Part shown: positions 1 through 5,050 of the stretch, piece after piece
Layout: each line of letters begins with the position of its first letter
Position numbering within the stretch: position 1 is the first letter of the stretch
Source: an uncultured Sphingobium sp.
Lineage (GTDB): Bacteria; Pseudomonadota; Alphaproteobacteria; Sphingomonadales; Sphingomonadaceae
Direction: 5' to 3'
Length of the DNA stretch: 7,879 bases
Assembly: GCA_946479185.1 (NCBI GenBank)
Contig: CAMLFF010000144.1
Span: 1 to 7,879, forward strand
Notes under the pieces: model-generated
What the model was told of the DNA's origin: nothing
What the model saw: the letters and a program-made list of their open reading frames with translations, nothing else
Database searches by the model: none
Position numbers and translations under genes: made by a program

Positions 1-34
1 TCAAGACGGCGGTTTGAGGCGGTCATGGCAATAT

Positions 35-63
35 CGTCGCCCTGGACTTGATCCGGGGTCCAG
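35..63 (+). repeat. palindromic intergenic repeat, left copy
   Basis: This copy carries the core GGACTTGATCCGGGG, which folds into a 7-bp hairpin (40-46 with 52-58, one G-U pair, loop CTTGA), and an alternative CTGGAC/GTCCAG pairing (42-47 with 58-63). A second copy in opposite orientation sits at 284-306. Sequences of the GTCACCCCGGACTTGATCC type are, from general knowledge, a dispersed intergenic repeat in many alphaproteobacteria; the copy number in this genome cannot be seen here. Confidence 0.65.
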
Positions 64-283
64 CTGCCTTGGGGCGTACGCTCAAGAAAAGCGGGATCCC
101 TCTGAGTTCACAAACGAGGTGCAACATCTCACATAGCTGGCGCCCATGCCAGCCAACTCAGCCTCGACACCTTCTCCTGCGATCCACGCTCCCCCTGGAA
201 AAAAGGGGGTGTCGAAAATGCCTCGGCTTCCAACCCCCGCCGAAGCCTTCCTCAACCTGTTGCACTTCAAATGTGGATCCACA
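64..283. repeat. interior of nested inverted-repeat element
   Basis: Between the two inverted outer copies lie further complementary arms that nest one inside another: GGATCC at 94-99 with 275-280, an 11-bp arm at 116-126 with 258-268 (one G-U pair), and TCGACACC at 164-171 with GGTGTCGA at 208-215. Local hairpins add to this: GCTGGC/GCCAGC (136-141 with 148-153), CCCCCT/AGGGGG (191-196 with 204-209) and GGCTTC/GAAGCC (225-230 with 242-247). The whole could be a MITE-like non-autonomous element or a compound of REP-type repeats. No transposase reading frame and no convincing target duplication are seen. Confidence 0.5.
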
Positions 284-306
284 TCCCGATCAAGTCCGGG
301 GTGACG
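284..306 (-). repeat. palindromic intergenic repeat, right copy (inverted)
   Basis: The reverse complement of this segment matches 35-57 at 19 of 23 positions. It shares the core GGACTTGATC and forms the same kind of hairpin (285-289 with 295-300, one bulged base). It lies only 18 bases before the thiE ribosome binding site, so transcripts entering thiE from upstream would carry it in their leader. Confidence 0.65.
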
Positions 307-335
307 GTTGGCGTTGCTGCGTCTAGAGGGCAGTC

Positions 336-1028
336 ATGAGTGAAATCGAAGACGAATCGCCAGAGCTGAGCCTCGCAGAGTTTGCGCCGCTCTTCATCCA
401 TCAGCAAAAGCGCGTGCCGTGCCAGCTTTATCTGGTGTCGCCCGCGAGCATCGATGATGGCTTTGTGGAGCAGTTGCGCGCTGCGCTGGATGGCGGGCCG
501 GTGGCGGCGTTTCAGCTGCGCCTCAAGGGCGTGGATGAGGATGAGATTGCCCGGCTGGCCGCGCCGCTGCAGGCGCTCTGTGCCGAGCGGGACATTGCCT
601 TCATCATCAATGACAGCGTTGCACTCGCGCAGCGCCTCAATGCCGATGGGGTTCATCTGGGGCAGGGCGATGGCGATCCGCGTGAGGCGCGCGCGCTGCT
701 GGGGCCGGAGGTGCAGATTGGCGTGACCTGCCATGATAGTCGCCACCTCGCGATGGAAGCGGGCGATGCCAGTGCGGACTATGTGGCCTTTGGCGCCTTC
801 TATCCTACCACGACCAAAGAGGTGCATCATCAGGCCGACCCGGAGCTGCTCTCCTGGTGGTCAACGGTGTTCGAGCTGCCGAGCGTGGCGATTGGCGGGA
901 TCACGGCACAGAATGCCGCGCCGCTGGTGGCTGCGGGTGCGGATTTTATCGCAGTGAGCAGCGCGGTCTGGGCGCATCCCGATGGGCCGAAGGCTGGCGT
1001 CGCGGCGTTCGCATCTGTGCTGGGGTAA
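336..1028 (+). CDS. thiE: thiamine phosphate synthase
   Basis: Cytoplasmic thiamine-pathway enzyme that joins HMP pyrophosphate and the thiazole phosphate HET-P to make thiamine phosphate. The 230-residue product shows the ThiE TIM-barrel signature in order: QLRLK (60-64, with the substrate-contacting Gln, Arg and Lys of the usual QLREK), IINDSVALA (90-98), [10 protein letters not shown] (103-112), IGVTCHD (128-134), [15 protein letters not shown] (147-161, ending in the conserved Lys), AIGGIT (185-190) and the phosphate-binding end [12 protein letters not shown] (201-212). About 25 extra residues precede the barrel, unlike shorter ThiE proteins. The ATG is preceded by AGAGGG with 5 nt spacing. 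A TPM-domain gene follows after 5 nt, suggesting co-transcription. No TPP riboswitch is recognisable upstream. The family call is firm. Confidence 0.93.
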   Translation: MSEIEDESPELSLAEFAPLFIHQQKRVPCQLYLVSPASIDDGFVEQLRAALDGGPVAAFQLRLKGVDEDEIARLAAPLQALCAERDIAFIINDSVALAQRLNADGVHLGQGDGDPREARALLGPEVQIGVTCHDSRHLAMEAGDASADYVAFGAFYPTTTKEVHHQADPELLSWWSTVFELPSVAIGGITAQNAAPLVAAGADFIAVSSAVWAHPDGPKAGVAAFASVLG

Positions 1029-1033
1029 AGAGC

Positions 1034-1573
1034 TTGTTCCGTGCCATCATGATCCTGCTGGCGGGAGCGGGGATGTTCTTCGCTGCGCCCCTGTCTGCAA
1101 GGAGCGGGGCCGGCGTGTCAGCGACAGCCGTGCCCGCGCCATCCGGCATCATGGTGCTGACAGAGCGCGTGACCGATCTGGCGGCGGTGCTCTCACCCCA
1201 TGAGCACAGCGCGCTCACCAACGACCTTGCCAGCGTCGAGGCCCGCACGCGCCATCAGATTGTCGTCGCCACCGTGCCCAGTCTGGGCGGCCGCGATATC
1301 TCGGCCTACGCGCGTGATCTGGGGAATAAGGCCGGCATTGGTGACAAAGAGCGTGATGACGGCGTCGTCATCTTGCTGGCGCCCAATGAGCGGCTCGTTC
1401 GTATCGCTGTCGGGCTCGGGTTGGAATCGGTCCTGACCGACGCTCTTTGCCAGCAGATCATCGACGAGGTGATGATCCCGCACTTTAAAGACGGTGAAAT
1501 GTTCGACGGCCTGTCGGGCGCCGTCCGTGCGATAAGCGCGCGGTTCCAGGCCGCGGATCAGATCCCATCATAA
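1034..1573 (+). CDS. secreted TPM-domain protein
   Basis: Product of 179 residues with an N-terminal export signal (FRAIMILLAGAGMFFAAPLSA, residues 2-22) followed by one TPM domain (TLP18.3/Psb32/MOLO-1 family, residues about 43-170). Family hallmarks are VTDLAAVLSP (46-55), QIVVATVPSLGG (75-86), YARDLGNKAGIG (92-103), the DDG triplet (108-110) before a VVILLAP strand, and VGLGLESVLTDA (126-137). Family members have been linked to phosphatase activity, photosystem II repair or receptor accessory roles; the function here is unknown. It lacks the C-terminal membrane helices and glycine-rich tail found in many bacterial members, so it is probably a free periplasmic protein. The start is uncertain: TTG at 1034, 5 nt after the thiE stop with GGGG at 1022-1025, is preferred; ATG at 1049 has no visible binding site and would shorten the signal. 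Confidence 0.85.
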   Translation: MFRAIMILLAGAGMFFAAPLSARSGAGVSATAVPAPSGIMVLTERVTDLAAVLSPHEHSALTNDLASVEARTRHQIVVATVPSLGGRDISAYARDLGNKAGIGDKERDDGVVILLAPNERLVRIAVGLGLESVLTDALCQQIIDEVMIPHFKDGEMFDGLSGAVRAISARFQAADQIPS

Positions 1574-1612
1574 CGAGCGCCAGCTGCAGGCGGTAAGATC
1601 CCGGCAGCTCCC

Positions 1613-1864
1613 CTATGTCGTGCGCCGCTTCGCGATCATCGCGGCGACCTCATCCAGCAAGGCTAGCCGCTGCTTCTTCAGCTCTTCCAGATGCTCGTCA
1701 GAGGCAGGCTCAATGTCCGTTTCGATCCGGTAGATCTGCTTGGCGAGCAGGTTGTGCTGATCTGACAGGGCGCGGAAATGGGCGTCGTCCAGCTTGAGCG
1801 CATGGAGTATCTCCCCATCATCCGGGAAAAGGTCGTGCAAAGTTTCGCGACTATCAAGCGTCAT
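1613..1864 (-). CDS. DUF465 / YdcH-like small helical protein
   Basis: Product of 83 residues, almost all predictable helix. It matches the YdcH/DUF465 pattern: DLFPDDGEILHALKLDDAHF, then a long helix with LSDQHNLLAKQIYRIE (33-48), a turn rich in acid and proline (IEPASDE, 51-57) and a second helix LEELKKQRLALLDEVAAMIAK (59-79), giving a coiled-coil hairpin. The molecular role of the family is not established. The gene converges on the TPM gene with a 39-nt gap. Two in-frame ATGs each have a good ribosome binding site: ATG at 1864 with GGAGG 5 nt upstream, and ATG at 1876 with AAGGGGG 6 nt upstream, which would add MEAT. I chose 1864 because the extra residues are not part of the family core. 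Confidence 0.85.
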   Translation of the reverse strand: MTLDSRETLHDLFPDDGEILHALKLDDAHFRALSDQHNLLAKQIYRIETDIEPASDEHLEELKKQRLALLDEVAAMIAKRRTT

Positions 1865-1876
1865 GGTGGCCTCCAT

Positions 1877-2044
1877 TGGTTGCCCCCTTATTTCACCTTT
1901 GCACGTGGGGAGGCATTGCGCCAGATCAAGGACTGGTCCGATGCTTATCGCCCTTCGGCGTCCGGCCTCTTGCCCATCCGGGCCAACAGGCGTAGAGGGC
2001 GCCACCGGCTCTTTCCAACATTATAGCAAACAGGCGCGACCCCT
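1877..2044. promoter_or_regulatory. divergent intergenic region (DUF465 gene / efp)
   Basis: The 168-bp gap between two divergent starts must hold both promoters. A TATAAT hexamer reads on the - strand (2025 to 2020), pointing toward the DUF465 gene and implying a leader of roughly 150 nt. The overlapping + strand hexamer TATAGC (2022-2027) could serve efp and would give a leader of about 10 nt. Neither has a good -35 box at the standard spacing, so both are weak suggestions. Confidence 0.35.
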
Positions 2045-2611
2045 ATGAAGATCAGCGGCGTGGATATCCGTCCCGGCAACAATATCGAATATGAAGGTGG
2101 CCTCTGGCGCGCCGTCAAGATCCAGCACACCCAGCCCGGCAAGGGCGGCGCTTATATGCAGGTGGAGCTGAAGAACCTTATCGATGGCCGCAAGAATAAT
2201 GTGCGCTTCCGCTCGGCAGAGACGGTCGAGCGCATCCGGCTCGATACGCAGGATTTCCAATATCTCTATTCAGAGGGCGATATGCTCGTCTTCATGGATC
2301 TGGAGACCTATGAGCAGATCAACTTGCCGACCGATCTGGTGGGCGATGCCGCTGCCTTCCTGCAGGATGGCATGATGGTCACGCTGGAAATGTATGACGA
2401 GCGCCCGATCAGCGTTGCACTGCCCGATACGGTCGAAGCGACCGTGGTTGAGGCGGACGCTGTGGTGAAGGGGCAGACCGCTTCCGCCAGCTATAAGCCC
2501 GCCATTCTCGATAATGGCGTGCGCGTGATGGTGCCGCCGCATATCGTGGCAGGCACGCGCATCGTCGTCGATGTGTATGAGCGCGAATATGTGAAGCGGG
2601 CAGAGGGCTGA
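2045..2611 (+). CDS. efp: elongation factor P
   Basis: Cytoplasmic translation factor that binds between the P and E sites and promotes peptide bond formation at consecutive prolines. The 188-residue product has the three domains expected: KOW-like N domain (about 1-62), OB domain II (about 65-128, with [10 protein letters not shown]) and OB domain III (about 130-186, with the conserved [20 protein letters not shown] stretch). The tip of domain I reads QPGKGGAY, placing Lys33 where other EF-Ps carry the residue that is beta-lysylated by EpmA; modification here is inferred, since no epmA is in the window. There is no clear Shine-Dalgarno sequence before the ATG. The stop overlaps the next start by one base (TGATG), so the following gene is probably translationally coupled. 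nuoC, 3.4 kb downstream, encodes seven consecutive prolines, a plausible client. Confidence 0.96.
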   Translation: MKISGVDIRPGNNIEYEGGLWRAVKIQHTQPGKGGAYMQVELKNLIDGRKNNVRFRSAETVERIRLDTQDFQYLYSEGDMLVFMDLETYEQINLPTDLVGDAAAFLQDGMMVTLEMYDERPISVALPDTVEATVVEADAVVKGQTASASYKPAILDNGVRVMVPPHIVAGTRIVVDVYEREYVKRAEG

Positions 2612-2988
2612 TGATCGCTCGCCTGCCTTCCGCACTGGCGCTCGTTTTGGCTGCTGCCTCGATCGCTTTTACACCTGCGCCCGTGATGGCGCAGGCTGCA
2701 AAGCCCCAGGCTCTGCCCAGCCAGGCTGTCATGCAGCATGTTGCGGATAATTTTCGCATCCTCATGAGCGCGCTCCAGTCGGACAAGGTTCCTCCACCTG
2801 TGAAGAGTGTTCTCTTCACCTGCGTCTATGGCAATCCCTTCGGCAAAATCAGCGAGGGGACGGACAAGGTCATGACCGAGAAGAAGCTGGACAAGAAGAA
2901 CCCAACGCAGGTGCTCACGGCCATGGCCGCCATTTGTGGCTATCGGCCTGAAATGGCAAAGCCAGCCGCGCCCGCGCCGAAGAAGTAA
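2611..2988 (+). CDS. small exported protein of unknown function
   Basis: I do not recognise the family. The 125-residue product begins with a clear signal peptide (residues 1 to about 28: MIARLP, a hydrophobic run LALVLAAASIAF, then VMAQA as a likely cleavage site). The mature part has a helical segment (SQAVMQHVADNFRILMSALQ), two cysteines (Cys71 in LFTCVYG and Cys109 in AAICGYRP) that could form a disulfide in the periplasm, a Lys-rich middle (88-97) and a short Ala/Pro/Lys tail. Its ATG shares one base with the efp stop and has AGAGGG at 2602-2607, only 3 nt away, so it is probably translated by coupling to efp. It sits between efp and suhB on the same strand. Reality as a gene is supported by the signal peptide, the coupling and codon use matching its neighbours. 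Confidence 0.8.
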   Translation: MIARLPSALALVLAAASIAFTPAPVMAQAAKPQALPSQAVMQHVADNFRILMSALQSDKVPPPVKSVLFTCVYGNPFGKISEGTDKVMTEKKLDKKNPTQVLTAMAAICGYRPEMAKPAAPAPKK

Positions 2989-3033
2989 TTTCCCCGGCGC
3001 CAGCCGAACATAAACATATGCGGCGCCCGGCCG

Positions 3034-3054
3034 CTCTTCCGCCCGGAAGAGGAG
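3034..3054 (+). promoter_or_regulatory. hairpin overlapping the suhB ribosome binding site
   Basis: CTCTTCC (3034-3040) and GGAAGAG (3045-3051) form a perfect 7-bp stem with a GCCC loop. The ribosome binding site AGGAG (3050-3054) overlaps the 3' arm, and the ATG lies 9 nt further on. Folding would partly mask the site. There is no run of T after the stem, so it is not a typical terminator. Confidence 0.5.
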
Positions 3055-3063
3055 ATAGAAGAT

Positions 3064-3888
3064 ATGGTTTCTCACTCAGGTCTGCTGACCGTGATCGAGC
3101 GCGCCGCGCGTAAGGTGGCGCCGCAGCTTCGTCGCGATTTTGGCGAGGTTCAGCATTTGCAGGTCAGCCGTAAAGGGCCAGCCGACTTCGTATCCGCTGC
3201 GGATAAGAAGGCAGAGGATACGCTGGTCTCCGAGCTGAGCCGCGCCCGGCCGGATTGGGGCTTTCTGCTGGAAGAAGGCGGCGAAATCGAGGGCGATCCG
3301 ATGAAGCCGCGCTGGGTGATCGATCCGCTCGATGGCACTACCAACTTCCTCCACGGCATCCCGCATTTCGCGATCTCCATCGCGGTGCAGGAGCCTGATC
3401 GCTCTGGCAAGGGCTGGGGCGAGGTGACGACGGGCCTCATCTATCAGCCCGTGCTTGATGAGACATTCTGGGCCGAGAAGTCGCGCGGCGCGTGGCGGCA
3501 CGATCAGCGCTTGCGCGTATCGGCGCGGCGTGACTTGGCCGACGCGGTCATCGCGACCGGCATTCCGTTCCTGGGGCATGGCGACCTTGGCCAGTTTGCG
3601 CGCATCTTCGGTGCGGTGGCGCCTTCGGTGGCTGGCATCCGTCGCTTTGGCGCGGCGTCGCTCGATCTCGCATGGGTCGCGGCAGGGCGCTATGATGGTT
3701 TTTGGGAAAGCGGTCTTTCGCCTTGGGATGTGCAGGCGGGCATTTTGCTCGTGCGCGAAGCGGGCGGCTTCGTGACCGATTTCCGCGGCGGGGCAGAGCC
3801 GGTTGAGCGGCGTGAAGTGCTGGCGGGCAATGACGTGCTGCACAGCAAGCTGCACAAGCTCGTCGCCGGAGCGCTGCGCAACGCTTGA
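3064..3888 (+). CDS. suhB: inositol monophosphatase family protein
   Basis: Mg2+-dependent, Li+-sensitive-type sugar phosphatase fold (IMPase/FBPase/CysQ superfamily), cytoplasmic; substrates in the family include inositol-1-phosphate, and E. coli SuhB also works in rRNA transcription. The 274-residue product has the metal-binding signatures: EEGGE at 70-74 (Glu70 equivalent), WVIDPLDGTTNFLHGIP at 84-100 (Asp87, Asp90 and the GTT loop) and WDVQAGILLVREAGG at 221-235 (Asp222). GIRRFGAASLDLAWVAAGRYDGFWE (191-215) is also typical. Length fits the family. The ATG is supported by AGGAG 9 nt upstream. It is the last gene of the efp group and is followed after 21 nt by a strong terminator. The exact substrate is not visible; a histidinol-phosphate or other sugar phosphatase role (HisN-like) remains possible, so the symbol is a family-level label. 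Confidence 0.9.
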   Translation: MVSHSGLLTVIERAARKVAPQLRRDFGEVQHLQVSRKGPADFVSAADKKAEDTLVSELSRARPDWGFLLEEGGEIEGDPMKPRWVIDPLDGTTNFLHGIPHFAISIAVQEPDRSGKGWGEVTTGLIYQPVLDETFWAEKSRGAWRHDQRLRVSARRDLADAVIATGIPFLGHGDLGQFARIFGAVAPSVAGIRRFGAASLDLAWVAAGRYDGFWESGLSPWDVQAGILLVREAGGFVTDFRGGAEPVERREVLAGNDVLHSKLHKLVAGALRNA

Positions 3889-3909
3889 GCTGCAGCGTCA
3901 ATCGCATAG

Positions 3910-3945
3910 AAAAAGCCCCGGACCTTCACAGGTTCGGGGCTTTTT
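3910..3945. terminator. bidirectional intrinsic terminator
   Basis: A 15-bp stem pairs 3910-3924 with 3931-3945 (one G-U pair) around a 6-nt loop TTCACA. The GC core GCCCCG is flanked by five A on the left and five T on the right, so it works as an A-tract/T-tract terminator in both directions. It lies exactly 21 nt from the stop of suhB and 21 nt from the stop of bfr, separating the two convergent units. Confidence 0.92.
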
Positions 3946-3966
3946 GCTTGTCGCGATGAGTAAGGC

Positions 3967-4446
3967 TTAACCCTCGACTGGCTCGCTGTTGAGCTGCACA
4001 TAATTTTGCAGGCCCATCCGCTCGATCATCTCGAACTGGGTTTCCAGCTTGTCGACATGCTCTTCCTCATTATCGAGGATGTGCTGGAACAGATCGCGGC
4101 TCACATAGTCGCGCACGCTCTCGCAATATTCGATTGCGTCGCGCAGCACGGGGAGGGCTTCCATCTCGGTCTCGAGATCGGCCTGGAGCAGTTCTGGCAC
4201 GGTGGTGCCGATGCGCAGGCGACCGAGCAGCTGAAAATTGGGCAGGCCATCGAGAAACAGGATGCGCTCTGCCAGCTTGTCGGCATGCTTCATCTCGTCG
4301 ATGGACTCTTCATACTCAAACTTGGCGAGGCGAGAAATGCCCCAATGGTTGAGCATCCGATAGTGCAGAAAGTATTGATTGATTGCCGTCAGCTCATTCT
4401 TCAACGCGAGGTTGAGGAATTCAATGACTTTTGCGTCACCCTTCAT
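3967..4446 (-). CDS. bfr: bacterioferritin (haem-containing type)
   Basis: Cytoplasmic 24-subunit iron-storage protein that oxidises Fe2+ and stores it as a mineral core. The 159-residue product keeps every key residue at the canonical number: ferroxidase ligands Glu18, Glu51, His54, Glu94, Glu127 and His130, the conserved Tyr25, and Met52, which ligates haem between two subunits. The N-terminus [31 protein letters not shown] is diagnostic. The ATG at 4446 is preferred because GGAG lies 7 nt upstream and the family starts here; the frame is open 15 codons further but that part is not family-like. bfd lies 158 nt upstream on the same strand. A Fur-box palindrome occupies the gap, so iron control is likely. 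Transcription should end at the shared terminator 3910-3945. Confidence 0.97.
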   Translation of the reverse strand: MKGDAKVIEFLNLALKNELTAINQYFLHYRMLNHWGISRLAKFEYEESIDEMKHADKLAERILFLDGLPNFQLLGRLRIGTTVPELLQADLETEMEALPVLRDAIEYCESVRDYVSRDLFQHILDNEEEHVDKLETQFEMIERMGLQNYVQLNSEPVEG

Positions 4447-4461
4447 TTGATTGCTCCATCG

Positions 4462-4486
4462 GATCAGTTGATAGCGATCAGATAGC
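4462..4486. repeat. short imperfect tandem repeat in the bfr leader
   Basis: GATCAGTTGATAGC (4462-4475) is followed directly by GATCAGATAGC (4476-4486), the same unit lacking three bases. It lies 15 to 40 nt upstream of the bfr start on the template for its leader. It may be an operator, a trace of slippage, or chance. Confidence 0.35.
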
Positions 4487-4571
4487 AGCAAAATCTCATG
4501 AATTCACGCGCGAACGTCTCGCATGATTTAACGAGAACAACACTCAATTGCGCGCGATGACTTGGCTAATG

Positions 4572-4588
4572 GCAATGATAATCATTGC
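4572..4588. promoter_or_regulatory. Fur box upstream of bfr
   Basis: GCAATGATAATCATTGC is a palindrome with perfect 8-bp arms (4572-4579 and 4581-4588) around a central A. It contains the uninterrupted core AATGATAATCATT of the classical 19-bp Fur consensus. It lies 125 nt upstream of the bfr ATG and 16 nt past the bfd stop, with no + strand gene start close by, so bfr is the likely target. The sequence GCGATGAC occurs at 4554-4561 and again at 4587-4594, overlapping the box end. No confident -10/-35 pair for bfr was found in the gap. Confidence 0.8.
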
Positions 4589-4604
4589 GATGACAGGCGC
4601 GGGT

Positions 4605-4835
4605 TTAAGCGGCGGCCCATGTTCCATGCGAAGGAGCCTGCAATCTGCTGGCTACGCACTGACGGCGGCAGGCCACACGCTCGGCCGAGAGAATATCATC
4701 GGCATGGTCGAGGCAGATCCGGCACTGCGGCGTCTTGCCCAGCGCGGCATAGGCCGCCTCGGGACAGGTCTCCCCTTTGCGGGCGACGTCGCGGAGCTGA
4801 TTCTCCGTAATTGCGTTGCAAATACATACGATCAT
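4605..4835 (-). CDS. bfd: bacterioferritin-associated ferredoxin
   Basis: Small [2Fe-2S] protein that docks on bacterioferritin at the haem and passes electrons to the core so stored iron is released. The 76-residue product begins MIVCICNAITENQL and has the Bfd cluster pattern C-x-C-x31-C-x2-C: Cys4, Cys6, Cys38 and Cys41, the last pair in TPQCRICLDHADDIL. After the roughly 50-residue domain there is a basic tail of about 25 residues with two more cysteines (Cys56, Cys60), longer than the 64-residue E. coli protein. The frame stays open far upstream, into nuoA, but only the ATG at 4835 fits the family. No Shine-Dalgarno sequence precedes it, and a promoter-like sequence ends 7 nt before it, which suggests a leaderless message. 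It lies upstream of bfr on the same strand, divergent from nuoA. Confidence 0.93.
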   Translation of the reverse strand: MIVCICNAITENQLRDVARKGETCPEAAYAALGKTPQCRICLDHADDILSAERVACRRQCVASRLQAPSHGTWAAA

Positions 4836-4842
4836 GATTCGA

Positions 4843-4871
4843 TTGATACTGTTCTTGCGAGGCGTTTGCAA
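4843..4871 (-). promoter_or_regulatory. candidate bfd promoter giving a leaderless mRNA
   Basis: On the - strand TTGCAA (4871 to 4866) and TATCAA (4848 to 4843) are separated by exactly 17 nt. Each matches the sigma-70 consensus at 4 of 6 positions. The predicted start site falls about one base before the bfd ATG, matching the absence of a ribosome binding site. Sequence-only prediction. Confidence 0.4.
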
Positions 4872-4888
4872 CATAAATTGAGGGTGAA

Positions 4889-4916
4889 TTTTGCATTCGC
4901 ATTGCAATTTTTGCAT
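4889..4916. repeat. phased TTGCAW repeats upstream of bfd
   Basis: TTGCAT at 4891-4896, TTGCAA at 4902-4907 and TTGCAT at 4911-4916 are spaced 11 and 9 bp apart, about one helical turn, within an AT-rich patch unlike the GC-rich surroundings. A fourth copy (4866-4871) is the proposed bfd -35 box. This layout suits an activator or bending site, but no known regulator is assigned. Confidence 0.4.
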
Positions 4917-4959
4917 GTGTCGAGAGGGCGCATCGAGCGGTTGACCTATGCGCATCAGT

Positions 4960-4974
4960 TGCGAGTCATTCTCA
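4960..4974. promoter_or_regulatory. Fur-like site between bfd and nuoA
   Basis: TGCGAGTCATTCTCA is an imperfect 7-1-7 inverted repeat (5 of 7 arm positions match), close to the GCGAATGATTCTCA-type Fur sites known in other proteobacteria. It lies 124 nt upstream of the bfd ATG, nearly the same distance as the strong Fur box from bfr, and 76 nt upstream of nuoA on the other side. Either or both could be the target. Confidence 0.45.
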
Positions 4975-5050
4975 CGCCCCCAAGGCTTGCCTCGCAAGTG
5001 CAGCAGTCCTAAAGCGCCGGGAACGGCCATGTTGGGCCGAGGGGATTGAA

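Larger units (their letters stand above)
1..335. other. gene-free region upstream of thiE
   Basis: No open frame here resembles a protein; the short frames that exist translate to low-complexity Arg/Pro/Ser-rich strings with no recognisable family and no good ribosome binding site. The stretch is instead full of inverted repeats (listed separately) and ends in the thiE ribosome binding site AGAGGG at 325-330. The first 17 bases could be the last codons of an upstream + strand gene (reading K-T-A-V-stop), but five codons are not enough to support a call. Confidence 0.6.

Noticed and set aside
1..17. Tail of an upstream + strand gene ending in TGA at 15-17
   Set aside because: Five codons cannot be distinguished from chance, and no family can be recognised.
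71..335. Possible TPP riboswitch before thiE (CTGAG at 102-106 and much pairing)
   Set aside because: The conserved THI elements, including the GGGG/CTGAGA pair and the later ACCTGAT-type segment, are not present in order, and the pairing is better explained by the nested inverted repeat.
1574..1612. Terminator between the TPM and DUF465 genes (AGCTGC 1582-1587 with GCAGCT 1604-1609)
   Set aside because: Only 6 bp with a 16-base loop and no T run on either strand.
3076..3855. 259-codon open frame on the - strand inside suhB
   Set aside because: It is antisense to a clear inositol monophosphatase with all metal ligands; its translation resembles no family.
4941..4969. TTGACC as a -35 box for a nuoA promoter
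   Set aside because: No acceptable -10 sequence lies 16-18 nt downstream (AGTCAT/GTCATT), so I did not list it as a promoter.
4548..5012. 154-codon + strand frame with a hydrophobic beginning, antisense to bfd
   Set aside because: Its N-terminal hydrophobic run is translated from the Fur box region and the rest is the shadow of bfd and its promoter region.
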